DNA of 64,000 nucleotides from Sphingomonas sp. PP-CC-1A-547. GTDB lineage: Bacteria; Pseudomonadota; Alphaproteobacteria; Sphingomonadales; Sphingomonadaceae. Position numbers and translations under genes: made by a program. Under the pieces are notes generated by a model. It was not told the origin of the DNA and made no database searches. It saw only the letters and a program-made list of their open reading frames with translations. Location: NCBI RefSeq assembly GCF_003610375.1, contig NZ_RAPZ01000011.1, positions 992,001 to 1,056,000 of the forward strand, read 5' to 3'. Below are positions 1 to 10,257 of the stretch, piece by piece (the first letter of the stretch is position 1; the number at the start of each line of letters is the position of its first letter).

Positions 1-52
1 GGCAAGCACGGCTGCCCGAGACAACGACCTTCGTGCTGGTCAGCTCAGGACG

Positions 53-1611
<1,559 letters not shown>

Positions 1612-1612
<1 letters not shown>

Positions 1613-3042
1613 CAGTAGCGGGTGTCGAAGGTCACAGTCACCGTCGCGGTGCCGTTGGCCGGCACCGCGACTTGCCACGTCATTGTGCCGGCGTCGCGAC
1701 GTTCGCCTTTGGCGCTATCCGCAATGACGCGCACGTCGCCCCCGTCGAGACCGCCCTGGACGAGTTCGACCGTCACCGGCCGGCCGCGCGCATTGGTCAG
1801 CGTATACCGCATCGCCGTACGCCATCGGCTATCACCCTGCCGTGTACGCGATACGGTGGTTGGCCGCACCTTCACGTCGAAGGCATCGCCTGTTGGCAGC
1901 GCGATCGTCGATCCTTGTGGAGTATGCTCGATACGGTTTTCGCCCGTGAACTGTGGTTGGCCACGCGCGTCGCGGACATAGACCCGGACCACGCCCGCCG
2001 GCAGCGCGTCGCCCAGGCCAGCCGCGCCCGAGTTGCTGAAACGGAGCACCGACTGCGCGCTTCGCGGCTCGTCCGAGCTCCCCAGCCAGCCATTCTCGAA
2101 ACGATAGCCCGCGCTTGCCGCAACGCCCTTCGCGTCTAGGAAACTGACCTGCTTGGTCTGCTTGTCGGCGATCGTGGTGCGCTCGCCCAAAGGATACAAA
2201 TAGAAGTCGCCAAGCTGTCCGCGCGCGGTGCTTTCGGTTCCGGGCAGAATCGTCGTCATGCGGCGACGGCGCGGCGTGTAACTGCCGTCCCCGTTATCAT
2301 CCGTGCTGCCGACCTCGCCAGCGACCAGCAACGTTCTGGCGTTGCCGAACGTCGTGCCGCTGGTGTTCTTCAACGTCACCCAGCCTTGAACGTCCACCGT
2401 CCCACTCTTGTCGTCGAACAAAGCGACATAGTCGGCACTCCAGCCTAGCCCACGGCTCAGGTAGGACAGCGTCGCCGGGCGCGATCCCGCGCGCGTGCTG
2501 GCCAGCGTCACCGACAATGTCGGACGGGCCCGCAACGCATCGGGCACCCGGTCGAAGATCGCGCGCACGGGCAGTCCGTCGTCGCGCAAGACCTCGACAT
2601 GACCGTTCACCTCGATCACGACGCCGCCATTGACCGCCAACACTTTCGCACGGTCACGGGTCTCGGCGCCGGTAGCGGGGTTGGTCCGGACCAGCGTAAT
2701 CGTCTCGCCCACCGCTTTCTCCATCAGGCTCGACGGGCTGAGCAGATCATAGTCGAAGTTCTGCTCGACGATCGCGGCATCGGGCACCGTCAGCGATACC
2801 GTCTCCGGCCGGATCGACGCGCTTACGTCGGGAAAGCTCTGCCGCACCCGCCCGTCTGCCAGGGCCAGCGACCGTACGTCCTGCACCAGCGCGACGTCGT
2901 TATTGTAGATGGTGACCGACACGTCCCCCTGCGCGCTACCCCCGGTCGGCGAACCGGCGGGGGGCGGCAGTTGCTGCGCGCTCGCCGCCGTCGATCCGAG
3001 CAGCATTGCCAGCCCATACGCTCGCCAGATGTTGTCGCGCAC
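1612..3042 (-). CDS. exported DUF4139 domain-containing protein
   Basis: A 476-residue protein of unknown function, predicted periplasmic or outer-membrane associated. I chose the GTG at 3042 because GGGGAG lies just upstream and because it starts a good signal peptide (MRDNIWRAYGLAMLLGSTAASAQ); the longer ATG frame from 3093 adds charged residues before it. The body shows the DUF4139 pattern: 'VTIYNNDVALVQDVRSLAL', a 'DYDLLSPSSLMEKAVG' motif, 'LSYLSRGLGWSADYVALFD' and a beta-rich C-terminus with 'RYTLTNARGRPVTVELVQ'. It forms a two-gene operon with the downstream paralogue through a TGATG overlap, probably an old tandem duplication. Confidence 0.85.
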
Positions 3043-3198
3043 ACCATTCTCCCCTGAGTGCGCGACAATGACGCGGTCGGATCGGAAGGGCAATGCGACA
3101 ATGCCCCCCGCTAGCGCTGGAAAGTCGCGGGCTCGTTGGTCGCTCCGTGATCAAGCAGAAGCCCGATCGACTACCGATCGCACCGAACAGAACGTACG

Positions 3199-3699
3199 GA
3201 ATCTCGAATTGTACCGGGCCTCGTCGAACTGGCTCAAGAGGTCAGCCGCCCAGGCCATCTACTCCAGGTCTGCAGCCCGCCCGATGCTCTGCGGTCAGCG
3301 CTCCCCGGCAGGTGGCACGTGGACCTTGCCGGGGACTTCATGACGACGGTGCGTCGTTGCGAAAGTTGGAGAGTCCCGACAAGCGGATTGGCGGCCGACA
3401 CCGCGGAAGCGTTTGTTTACGACCGCACCCTGACGGCTCTCGACCACCGCCGAAAAGGGCTTGGCCGGGCCCTGATGACCGCCCTGCGCGGGACGCGCCG
3501 CAATCCGACCCTGCCAGAACTGCTCGTCGCAACAGCGGATAGCGGACCCGACGTTCAATCTGGCAGTTTTCGTTCCAGACTAGGTTTCGAGAATCCGATC
3601 AAGCCAACAAGGCTCTTCCAGACGAGGTGGCGGCCCGACCAGGCCTCATCGTCTTCCCCTCCCGCGACAGCAACATATGTAATTCCCGGAGCAGTTTAG
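3199..3699 (+). pseudogene. remnant of a GNAT-family N-acetyltransferase
   Basis: The frame stays open from 3151 to 3699 and reads like the C-terminal half of a GNAT acetyltransferase. 'AEAFVYDRTLTALDHRRKGLGRALMTAL' contains the acetyl-CoA binding R-x-x-G-x-G loop (RRKGLG), and 'ELLVATADSG' and 'FRSRLGF' match the last strands of the fold. The upstream in-frame segment 'GLVELAQEVSRPGHLLQV' is coding-like, but no ATG precedes it; the only start is a GTG at 3319 inside the domain. The usual N-terminal strands are missing and the C-terminus runs into low-quality sequence. I read it as a decayed gene; a short functional GNAT is less likely. Confidence 0.5.
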
Positions 3700-3776
3700 C
3701 GGCAATTTCCTCAGACTTCGGTGGACTTTACTTTACGGACGGCTAGCCACGCGCTCAGTTTTGAGAGGACGTATTT

Positions 3777-4955
3777 ATGGGCGAACGGGTCGGGATCGCA
3801 GTGATCGGACTGAATGGCGCAGTGGCCACCACCGCGGCGGCGGGGATCGCGATGATCCGTGCGGGGTCGAACGACTTGTCGGGCCTGCCGCTCGCCAGCC
3901 GCGATGTCGAGGGCATGGCAGCATACCGCGATCTCCATTTCGGCGGCTGGGACCTCAGCCATGACGACCTCGCGACCGCCGCGCTCAAGCACGGCGTGCT
4001 GAGCGAAAGCGAGCTCGCCAACGGGGCGTCCAGCCTGTCGGACATGCAACCTTGGCCGGCCGTCGGTTCGACCGATTTCTGTGCGAACATCGACGGCGCC
4101 AACAAGATCGCCGCGCCCGGCCACCGTGCCGCGGTCCAGCACATCCAGGATGATCTCGCACGGTTCAAGACCGAGCAGAATCTCGACCGGGTGGTGATGA
4201 TCAATCTCGCCTCGACCGAGCGCAAGGCCGATCTTGGTGCGGACGCGCTGACCAGCGCCGAAGGCTTCGAACGCGGTCTCGACGATGACGACGCGGCGAT
4301 CAGCCCGGCGATGCTCTACGCCTATGCCGCGATCGCCAGCGACACGCCCTATGCCAATTTCACGCCGTCGGTCGCTGCCGACGTCGCACCGCTCGCCGAA
4401 CTCGCCCGCCAGCGCGGCGTGCCGATCGCCGGCAAGGACGGCAAGACCGGACAGACGTTGCTCAAGACGGTGATCGCGCCTGCGCTGCGTGATCGTGCGC
4501 TGCATGTCGATGGCTGGTTCTCGACCAACATCCTCGGTAATTCGGACGGCCTCGCGCTCGACGATCCCAAGAGCCTCGCGTCGAAGGTCGATACCAAGAA
4601 GTCGGTGCTCGACCAGATCCTCGGCTATCCGGTCGAGGATCACATCATCATGATCCACTATTACAAGCCGCGCGGCGACAACAAGGAAGCGTGGGACAAT
4701 ATCGACCTGACCGGCTTCCTCGGCCAGAAGATGCAGCTGAAGCTGAACTTCCTGTGCAAGGATTCAGTGCTCGCGGCGCCGCTGGCGATCGAGATCGCGC
4801 GCTGCCTGGCGCTGGCACAGACGCGCGGCGAAGGCGGCGTGCAGGACCAGATGGGGATCTTCTTCAAGATGCCGCAGACCGCCGACGGCGGTGAGCCCAT
4901 CCACGCGTTCGGCGAGCAACAGCTGATCCTTGACACCTGGCTTGATCGCCGATGA
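3777..4955 (+). CDS. ino1: inositol-3-phosphate synthase (myo-inositol-1-phosphate synthase)
   Basis: Cytosolic NAD-dependent isomerase that converts glucose 6-phosphate to 1L-myo-inositol 1-phosphate, the committed step of inositol synthesis. The 392-residue length fits the short prokaryotic form. Visible motifs: a Rossmann start 'VGIAVIGLNGAVATT' at residues 5-19, 'MINLASTER', the signature 'GKDGKTGQTLLKTVIAP' near residue 222, 'STNILGNSDGLAL' and the C-terminal 'IEIARCLALAQ'. The ATG has GAGAGG about eight bases upstream. It is the first gene of a long plus-strand operon and overlaps the next gene by ATGA, which suggests that inositol phosphate is the starting material for the pathway. No inositol monophosphatase is seen nearby. 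Confidence 0.93.
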   Translation: MGERVGIAVIGLNGAVATTAAAGIAMIRAGSNDLSGLPLASRDVEGMAAYRDLHFGGWDLSHDDLATAALKHGVLSESELANGASSLSDMQPWPAVGSTDFCANIDGANKIAAPGHRAAVQHIQDDLARFKTEQNLDRVVMINLASTERKADLGADALTSAEGFERGLDDDDAAISPAMLYAYAAIASDTPYANFTPSVAADVAPLAELARQRGVPIAGKDGKTGQTLLKTVIAPALRDRALHVDGWFSTNILGNSDGLALDDPKSLASKVDTKKSVLDQILGYPVEDHIIMIHYYKPRGDNKEAWDNIDLTGFLGQKMQLKLNFLCKDSVLAAPLAIEIARCLALAQTRGEGGVQDQMGIFFKMPQTADGGEPIHAFGEQQLILDTWLDRR

Positions 4956-5845
4956 CGTTCGACGCGGCGCATCTGCCGCTGCTGTGCGAACTCGGCGACC
5001 TGAAGCGGATCCGGTCGGCGGAACGTGACGGGTCGATCGCCGAACGGTTGTTCGTCCGCGGCTGGGCGGCGCTGGCGGCGGGCGAGGCGCCGGCGGCCGT
5101 GATGCGTCGGACGGTCGCCGCTGCGCTTGCCGCGGCGCGGCTGGGCGATCTCGACCGCACCACGCTGGCCGAGCTTGGCCTGTCCGATGCGGAAGCGTGC
5201 GCCGTGCTGGAACGCGGGTTCGACGAGGTGGCAGTGCTGCTCGACCCGGCGCTCGCGGCGGACCTTCGCCGTGCACTGCCGGAGGGCGCGCCGGCGGCGG
5301 GGCCGGTGCCGCGGTTCGTCACGCAACTCGCGACGCAACCTCGCGCGGGCGTCACTTGCCCGGGTCGGCCGCGCCTGTTGCTCCAGCCGCCGGAGAACCA
5401 TGCCGAGCACTGCCTGATCGTCGCGGTGTACGGCGTCCTCGCGGCGCCCGGTTACGGCGCGGATCCGGCGGAGGTGTTCCTCGCATCGATGGCGCATCAT
5501 TTCCACAATGCGGCGATGCCCGATGCCGGGTTCACCGGTGAGGTACTGCTCGGCGACCTGCTCGACCGCGTGATCGATGCCGCACGCGAGCAGGCGATGG
5601 CCATGCTCGATCCGGGGGTAGCGGCGCAGGTTCGCGCGGCGATCGCGCCGATCGCTGGCGACGCGACGCCCGCGGCGCGGGCGTTCCATGCTGCCGACGT
5701 GCTCGACCGCGTACTCGAGATCGAACAGCACACGCGCGCCGCCTCGGCGACGATGGACACGGTGCTGCATACCTACGAACTCGTCCATGCCGGCCCGGTC
5801 AAGACGTTCCACGACCACGTTCTAGCGGACGTCGGCCTGCTTTGA
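4952..5845 (+). CDS. HD-like metal-binding protein of unknown function
   Basis: A 297-residue soluble, Ala-rich helical protein. Residues about 149-186 contain 'NHAEHCLIVAVYG' followed by 'FLASMAHHFHNA', and a later 'HAADVLDRVLEIEQH'. The order H..H..HH..D is that of HD-superfamily metal sites, but the classical His-Asp pair is His-His here. The superfamily includes phosphohydrolases and diiron oxygenases such as myo-inositol oxygenase; with inositol phosphate synthase overlapping upstream (ATGA), an inositol-directed oxygenase or phosphatase is an attractive inference but is not shown by sequence. It also overlaps the next gene by TTGA. Fold assignment is moderate and function is open. Confidence 0.75.
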   Translation: MTFDAAHLPLLCELGDLKRIRSAERDGSIAERLFVRGWAALAAGEAPAAVMRRTVAAALAAARLGDLDRTTLAELGLSDAEACAVLERGFDEVAVLLDPALAADLRRALPEGAPAAGPVPRFVTQLATQPRAGVTCPGRPRLLLQPPENHAEHCLIVAVYGVLAAPGYGADPAEVFLASMAHHFHNAAMPDAGFTGEVLLGDLLDRVIDAAREQAMAMLDPGVAAQVRAAIAPIAGDATPAARAFHAADVLDRVLEIEQHTRAASATMDTVLHTYELVHAGPVKTFHDHVLADVGLL

Positions 5846-6936
5846 CCTACCGCTCGCCCGTCACCGGACGGCCACTCGTCGCCGACACGCCGCATTCGCT
5901 CGCCGCGCCCGGAGAGCGCTGGCCAGTGGTCGATGGCATCCCGTATCTGCGGACCGACAGCGAGGGGCTGGTGGCAGTGGCGCTCGACCACCTCGACGCA
6001 GGCTGCCCGGACGATGCCCTGGTCGCGCTGCTGACGGATCAGGATGCGTGGTGGTCCGGCCCCGCGACCGATCTCGGCGAGCTGAAGCAGCTGGTACGCG
6101 AGCGTGACACGCTGTCGTTGCGCGCGGCGATGGCGTTGCTGCGGATGGGCCCTGTAGCGGACTATTTCGTGCATCGCTGGAGCGATCCGACCTATATGGC
6201 AGGGCTGGCGCTAGTCGAGGCGCATTGGCGGCAGCCGGGTGCCGCGTTCGAGCTAGCCTGCGGGATCGGCCACTATTTGCGCGAGCTCACCGCGCACGGC
6301 GTCGCGTGCGTCGGCGCGGACGTCGTGTTCTCGAAATGCTGGCTGGCAAAGCACTGGGTCGCGCCCAAGGCCGACTATGTCGTGTTCGACGCCGCCGCGC
6401 TGTGGCCGGTGGAGACGCAGACGTTTGACCTGGTCGCGTGTCACGACGCCTTCTATTTCCTGCCCGACCAGCCGCGGATCGCCCGGCTGTTGCGCGACGC
6501 CGTCGCACCCGCCGGCGTGCTTGCGGTAAGCCACCTCCACAACGCCGCCGTCTCTGGCGGGGCAATGGGACCGGCACGCGCGTCATCCGAATGGGCAGCG
6601 CTGTTTCCAGATGCCGTCGTGTATGACGAGCGCGAGTTGCGGCGCGCGCTGCTCGCAAGCGGTGCGCCCGTATCGACCCGATGGTCCGACGATCCCGCGA
6701 TCGAGGCATGGTCGATCGTCGAGGCGGACGGCAGCGAAGCACGTCCGCTGACCGGCGGACTGGCGATGCCGGCCGCCGATGCAGTCCTGCAACCGAACCC
6801 GTTGCTCGATGGCGATACCCCGCACTGGCCCTCCGATCGCTACCGCGCGGAATATGGTGAGGCATCGACGTGGCTGACGGACTCCGGTGATGCGGCGCGG
6901 AACCGCCGTATCCTAGACCTGCCAGCCCGGTGGTGA
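5842..6936 (+). CDS. class I SAM-dependent methyltransferase
   Basis: A 364-residue predicted methyltransferase. The N-terminus 'YRSPVTGRPL' followed by 'WPVVDGIPYLR' resembles a Trm112-like domain without its cysteines. The SAM-binding motif I is 'AFELACGIGHYLRELTAHG' (about residues 135-153), followed by an acidic 'GADVVF', then 'FDLVACHDAFYFLPD' (motif II/post-I) and 'APAGVLAVSHLHN'. The start is a TTG at 5842 sharing four bases with the previous stop (TTGA); no ATG or GTG fits as well, so translation is probably coupled. Inside the inositol/YcaO operon it probably methylates the pathway intermediate, but the acceptor cannot be inferred. Confidence 0.85.
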   Translation: MTYRSPVTGRPLVADTPHSLAAPGERWPVVDGIPYLRTDSEGLVAVALDHLDAGCPDDALVALLTDQDAWWSGPATDLGELKQLVRERDTLSLRAAMALLRMGPVADYFVHRWSDPTYMAGLALVEAHWRQPGAAFELACGIGHYLRELTAHGVACVGADVVFSKCWLAKHWVAPKADYVVFDAAALWPVETQTFDLVACHDAFYFLPDQPRIARLLRDAVAPAGVLAVSHLHNAAVSGGAMGPARASSEWAALFPDAVVYDERELRRALLASGAPVSTRWSDDPAIEAWSIVEADGSEARPLTGGLAMPAADAVLQPNPLLDGDTPHWPSDRYRAEYGEASTWLTDSGDAARNRRILDLPARW

Positions 6937-6938
6937 GC

Positions 6939-7934
6939 ATGCGCTGGGGCATCGTCGGCTTCGGCTGGGTCGCACGCGACTATATGGCCCCCGGCATCGC
7001 CGCGGCGGGCGGGACGCTGGTCGCGATCGCCGACCCCTCGCCGATGGCGCAGGCCAGCGCGATGTCGGGCGGGATCCTCGCTTATGATACCGCCGAAGCG
7101 ATGCTGGCTGATGCCGCGCTCGACTGCCTCTACGTCGCCACGCCCAACAATCTTCACGCCGACCCGGTCCGCGCGGCCGTGGCGGCGGGCGTGCCGGTGC
7201 TGTGCGAAAAGCCGATCGCCGCGACGCTGGACGATGCCGAAGCCATCGGGTCGGCCGTCGCGGGGCACCTCTACGGCACCGCGTTCGACCAGCGCCATCA
7301 CCCCGCACATCGCGCGATGGCAGAGGCGATCCGCGACGGCGCCATCGGCCGACCGATCGCGGTACGAATCGTCTATGCCTGCTGGGTCGACCCGAGCTGG
7401 TCGCCGTCCAGCGAAGGCGGCGGTTGCAACTGGCGCGCCGATCCGGCGGCCGCGGGCGGCGGTGCGGTCATCGACCTCGCGCTCCACGGCCTCGATCTCG
7501 CGGCGATGCTGGTCGACGAACCGCTCGCGCGCCTGCACATCGACCTGCAGCGGCGCATCCACGACTATCCGGTCGACGATGGCGGCATCCTGTCGGGTCG
7601 CACCGCAGGCGGCATCCTGGTCCAGAGCCATGTCGCCTATAACTGCCCCGAAGTGCTGCCCCGCCGCCGGCTCGAGATCCTCGGCGAGGACGGCCTGCTC
7701 GTCGCGACCGACACGATGGGCCAGACCGAGGGCGGCACCGTGATCCGCCGTAGCGCCCGCACCGGGGAGGAGACCGCCCTCCCCTTCGACGCCGCGCTGT
7801 CGCCATTCACCGCGCAAGCCGCAGCGTTTGCCGCCGCCGTCCGCGGCGACGCGCATGATTTCTCCATAGACCGGGACCTGTCGCTGATGCGTCTTTTCGA
7901 CGCCGCCTATACCGAGGCGCGATCATGCCTCTGA
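6939..7934 (+). CDS. Gfo/Idh/MocA family NAD(P)-dependent oxidoreductase
   Basis: A sugar or cyclitol dehydrogenase-like protein of 331 residues. The N-terminal Rossmann fold starts 'MRWGIVGFGWVARDYMAP'; 'CLYVATPNNLHADPV' and the family EKP motif ('PVLCEKPIAA') follow. The C-terminal domain has 'GGGAVIDLALHGLDLAAML', the usual substrate-side helix with D and H residues. Inositol 2-dehydrogenases and scyllo-inositol dehydrogenases belong to this family, which suits the ino1 neighbour, but the substrate is inferred. I chose the ATG at 6939; GTG codons at 6930 and 6933 (the latter a GTGA overlap with the preceding stop) are alternatives. It overlaps the next gene by 10 bases. Confidence 0.9.
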   Translation: MRWGIVGFGWVARDYMAPGIAAAGGTLVAIADPSPMAQASAMSGGILAYDTAEAMLADAALDCLYVATPNNLHADPVRAAVAAGVPVLCEKPIAATLDDAEAIGSAVAGHLYGTAFDQRHHPAHRAMAEAIRDGAIGRPIAVRIVYACWVDPSWSPSSEGGGCNWRADPAAAGGGAVIDLALHGLDLAAMLVDEPLARLHIDLQRRIHDYPVDDGGILSGRTAGGILVQSHVAYNCPEVLPRRRLEILGEDGLLVATDTMGQTEGGTVIRRSARTGEETALPFDAALSPFTAQAAAFAAAVRGDAHDFSIDRDLSLMRLFDAAYTEARSCL

Positions 7935-8740
7935 GCTGGTATGCCTGCGCGCATTGTGGCTTTTGGCAGCGACATTTCGCGCCCGCCGACTGCCCGGTCT
8001 GCAACGATACGCGCAACGACCTGCCCGAGGACGGCTGGCGCTTCCTCCCCGAACAGGACGTCGCCGCGAGCCATGACGGCAGTTGGCGACAGGTTGCCGA
8101 CGATCTCTGGGCCTTCTCCACGACACCGCATCTCGGGCTCGGCGGTACTGGCTGGCTGATCGTCCGAGAGGGCGGCAACATCGCCTTCGAGGCTGCGCCC
8201 TATTACTCCCCCGCGATGCTCGAACAGATCGAACGGCTCGGCGGCATACGCTATCTCGCGGCCAGTCACGCGCATGGCTATGGCGCGCTGTTCCAGCTCC
8301 AGCGCGACTGCGCGCCGGAGATGCTCGCGATCCATAAGGACGACCTCGGCATGACCAAGGCGTTCCGCGTTACGACGCCGTATGACGACGTGCTGGAGAT
8401 CGCGCCGGGGTACACGCTGCATCACGTCGGCGGCCATTACGAAGGCCAGGCCGCGCTCCACGATGCGGTCGGCAAGCGCCTGTTCTGCGGCGACATGTTC
8501 AAGATCGACCAGGACGCCGCAGGCGTCAGCCACGCGATCTCGAGCCACAAGGCGTTCCACAAGGACATCCCGCTGACGCATGGCGAGATCCGCCAGTACC
8601 GCGACGTGATCGCGCCGCTCGCGTTCGACGCCGTCCTGACGCCGTTCGAATATGCCCCCGAAGTCGGTCGCGATGTCGCCATCGCCGTGCTCGACGAGGC
8701 GCTGGCCCGTGCGCCGGGCGTGAAGAGGATTCCGCTATGA
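7925..8740 (+). CDS. MBL-fold metallo-hydrolase-like protein with N-terminal zinc ribbon
   Basis: A 271-residue two-part protein. Residues 8-26 form a CxxC-x11-CxxC zinc-ribbon/rubredoxin-like knuckle ('CAHCGFW' and 'CPVC'). The rest has the metallo-beta-lactamase order: a conserved 'GGTGWLIVREGGNIAFEA', an H-x-H at residues 115 and 117 ('SHAHGYG'), 'HHVGGHYEGQ' and 'KRLFCGDMFK'. The canonical HxHxDH is degenerate (HAHGYG), so the metal site may be mononuclear or altered. It overlaps both neighbours, including ATGA with the YcaO gene, implying stoichiometric production with it. Its role in the cluster (hydrolysis, sulfur or redox handling) is not deducible from the sequence. Confidence 0.82.
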   Translation: MPLSWYACAHCGFWQRHFAPADCPVCNDTRNDLPEDGWRFLPEQDVAASHDGSWRQVADDLWAFSTTPHLGLGGTGWLIVREGGNIAFEAAPYYSPAMLEQIERLGGIRYLAASHAHGYGALFQLQRDCAPEMLAIHKDDLGMTKAFRVTTPYDDVLEIAPGYTLHHVGGHYEGQAALHDAVGKRLFCGDMFKIDQDAAGVSHAISSHKAFHKDIPLTHGEIRQYRDVIAPLAFDAVLTPFEYAPEVGRDVAIAVLDEALARAPGVKRIPL

Positions 8741-10257
8741 CCCGCACCATCACCGGCCTGCCCGAACAGCTGGGCGCGGCCTGCTATTTCTATCTCGACG
8801 CGTTCCCTGCCGGGGATATCGTCGCGTTTCCGATCGACGGTATCGACCGCGTGGGCATCCCGGTCTGGGTGGTCGCGTTGTTCCCGGAGACTGCGGACCT
8901 GGACGGCATCATGCCGTACGGCGTCGGCTATGGCGCGACCGACGAGGCCGCGATCCTGGGTGCGCTGGGCGAAATCGCCGAGATGGTCTGGCCGACGCTG
9001 ACCCTGTCGGCGCGCGGCAAGACGCACGGCAGCTATGCCGACCTCGTCCGTGAACGCGGCGAGCGTGGGATTGCCGATCCGCTGACGCTGTGCCTGCCCG
9101 CCGGCTCCCCGGTCGGCCGTGATACGCCGCTCGATTGGGTCGAGGCCAGGCGGTGGGCGGACGGTTCCAGCGTCCTCGTACCGATCGACCTCGCCGCCTA
9201 TTCCGCCAAGGAACTGGCGCCCAGCTACGTGCCCTTCACGACGATCATCTCCAACGGGATGGGCGCGGGGCCGGACCTCGACTGGGCGATCGGCCACGGC
9301 CTGTGCGAGATCCTCCAGCGCGACGGCAACGGCCTGCTGTTCCGCGCGCTCGACCGCGGCGTCGCGATCGATCTCCCCAATAGCCTGCCTGCCGAGATCA
9401 GCGACCTGATCAACCGGTTCACCGCCGCCGACGTCCGCGTGATCCCCAAGTTCGCGACCGACGAATTCGGCCTCGCCAACGTCTATTGCGTCGGCGTCGA
9501 TGCGCGCGAACCCGCGGTGCCGATCATGGCGACGGCGTGCGGCGAGGCAGCGCATCCCGACGCGGTGCAGGCGCTGGCCAAGGCGATCGCCGAATACGCT
9601 GCGAGCCGCGCGCGCAAAGCCTTCGCGCATGGCCCGATGGCGCTTGCCGAGACGATCGCACCACCCGGATATATCGACCGGTTCATGGCGCAGGCTGGCG
9701 GTGCCGCGAAATCGAGCGACGGTCGCGCGTTCTTCGAGATGAAGCGCTGGACCGAAATCGACGCCGCGACGCTGCGCGCGTGGCTGGCCGACACGATGCT
9801 GGCCGAGCGCAGCCGCCGCGCCTTTGCCGACCTGCCACGCGCCGACGTTCCCGACGCACGCGCTCGCGGGCAACTGGCGAGGGAGGCGGTAGAGGCGGCC
9901 GGGTTCGACATCCTCTACGTCGACATGTCCCCTGCGGATGCGAGCGTCGCGGTGGTCAAGGTAATCGTGCCCGGCATGGAGGTCGAAACGATGAGCTATT
10001 ACCGGATCGGCGAGCGGAACGTCGCCAAGCTGGTCGCGCTCGACAGCCCGTTGGTCAGCTTCGGCGGCGAGGAAAGCGCATCCCGCCGGCCCGTTCGCCT
10101 CACGGAAGAAGCAGTCGCGCGGCTCGGCGGCCAGCCGTTCTTCGATACGGCACTCGCCGACGAAATCGTCGGCCCGCTCTATCCGCTCTACCGCGAACCC
10201 GAAGCGCATCATGTCGCATGGTCCGAACAGGGCCTTGAGACGGAGGCGGCACGATGA
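8737..10257 (+). CDS. YcaO-like domain protein
   Basis: A 506-residue protein with the hallmarks of the ATP-dependent YcaO fold, which activates amide carbonyls through phosphorylation. Residues about 62-84 read 'GYGATDEAAILGALGEIAEM', the ATP/Mg helix with two Glu spaced by three. Residues 171-196 are 'ISNGMGAGPDLDWAIGHGL' plus 'CEILQRD', equivalent to the SNG-x-AAG-...-HGL-x-E-x-x-E-R-D signature, except that the second Glu is Gln. 'RWADGSSVLVPIDLAAY' precedes this. The C-terminal part ends in 'VKVIVPGMEVETMSYYRIGERN', like the C-terminal region of other YcaO proteins. No TfuA, E1-like partner or short precursor peptide gene lies in the operon, so a non-ribosomal or small-molecule substrate is my inference. 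It overlaps both neighbours by ATGA. Confidence 0.85.
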   Translation: MTRTITGLPEQLGAACYFYLDAFPAGDIVAFPIDGIDRVGIPVWVVALFPETADLDGIMPYGVGYGATDEAAILGALGEIAEMVWPTLTLSARGKTHGSYADLVRERGERGIADPLTLCLPAGSPVGRDTPLDWVEARRWADGSSVLVPIDLAAYSAKELAPSYVPFTTIISNGMGAGPDLDWAIGHGLCEILQRDGNGLLFRALDRGVAIDLPNSLPAEISDLINRFTAADVRVIPKFATDEFGLANVYCVGVDAREPAVPIMATACGEAAHPDAVQALAKAIAEYAASRARKAFAHGPMALAETIAPPGYIDRFMAQAGGAAKSSDGRAFFEMKRWTEIDAATLRAWLADTMLAERSRRAFADLPRADVPDARARGQLAREAVEAAGFDILYVDMSPADASVAVVKVIVPGMEVETMSYYRIGERNVAKLVALDSPLVSFGGEESASRRPVRLTEEAVARLGGQPFFDTALADEIVGPLYPLYREPEAHHVAWSEQGLETEAAR

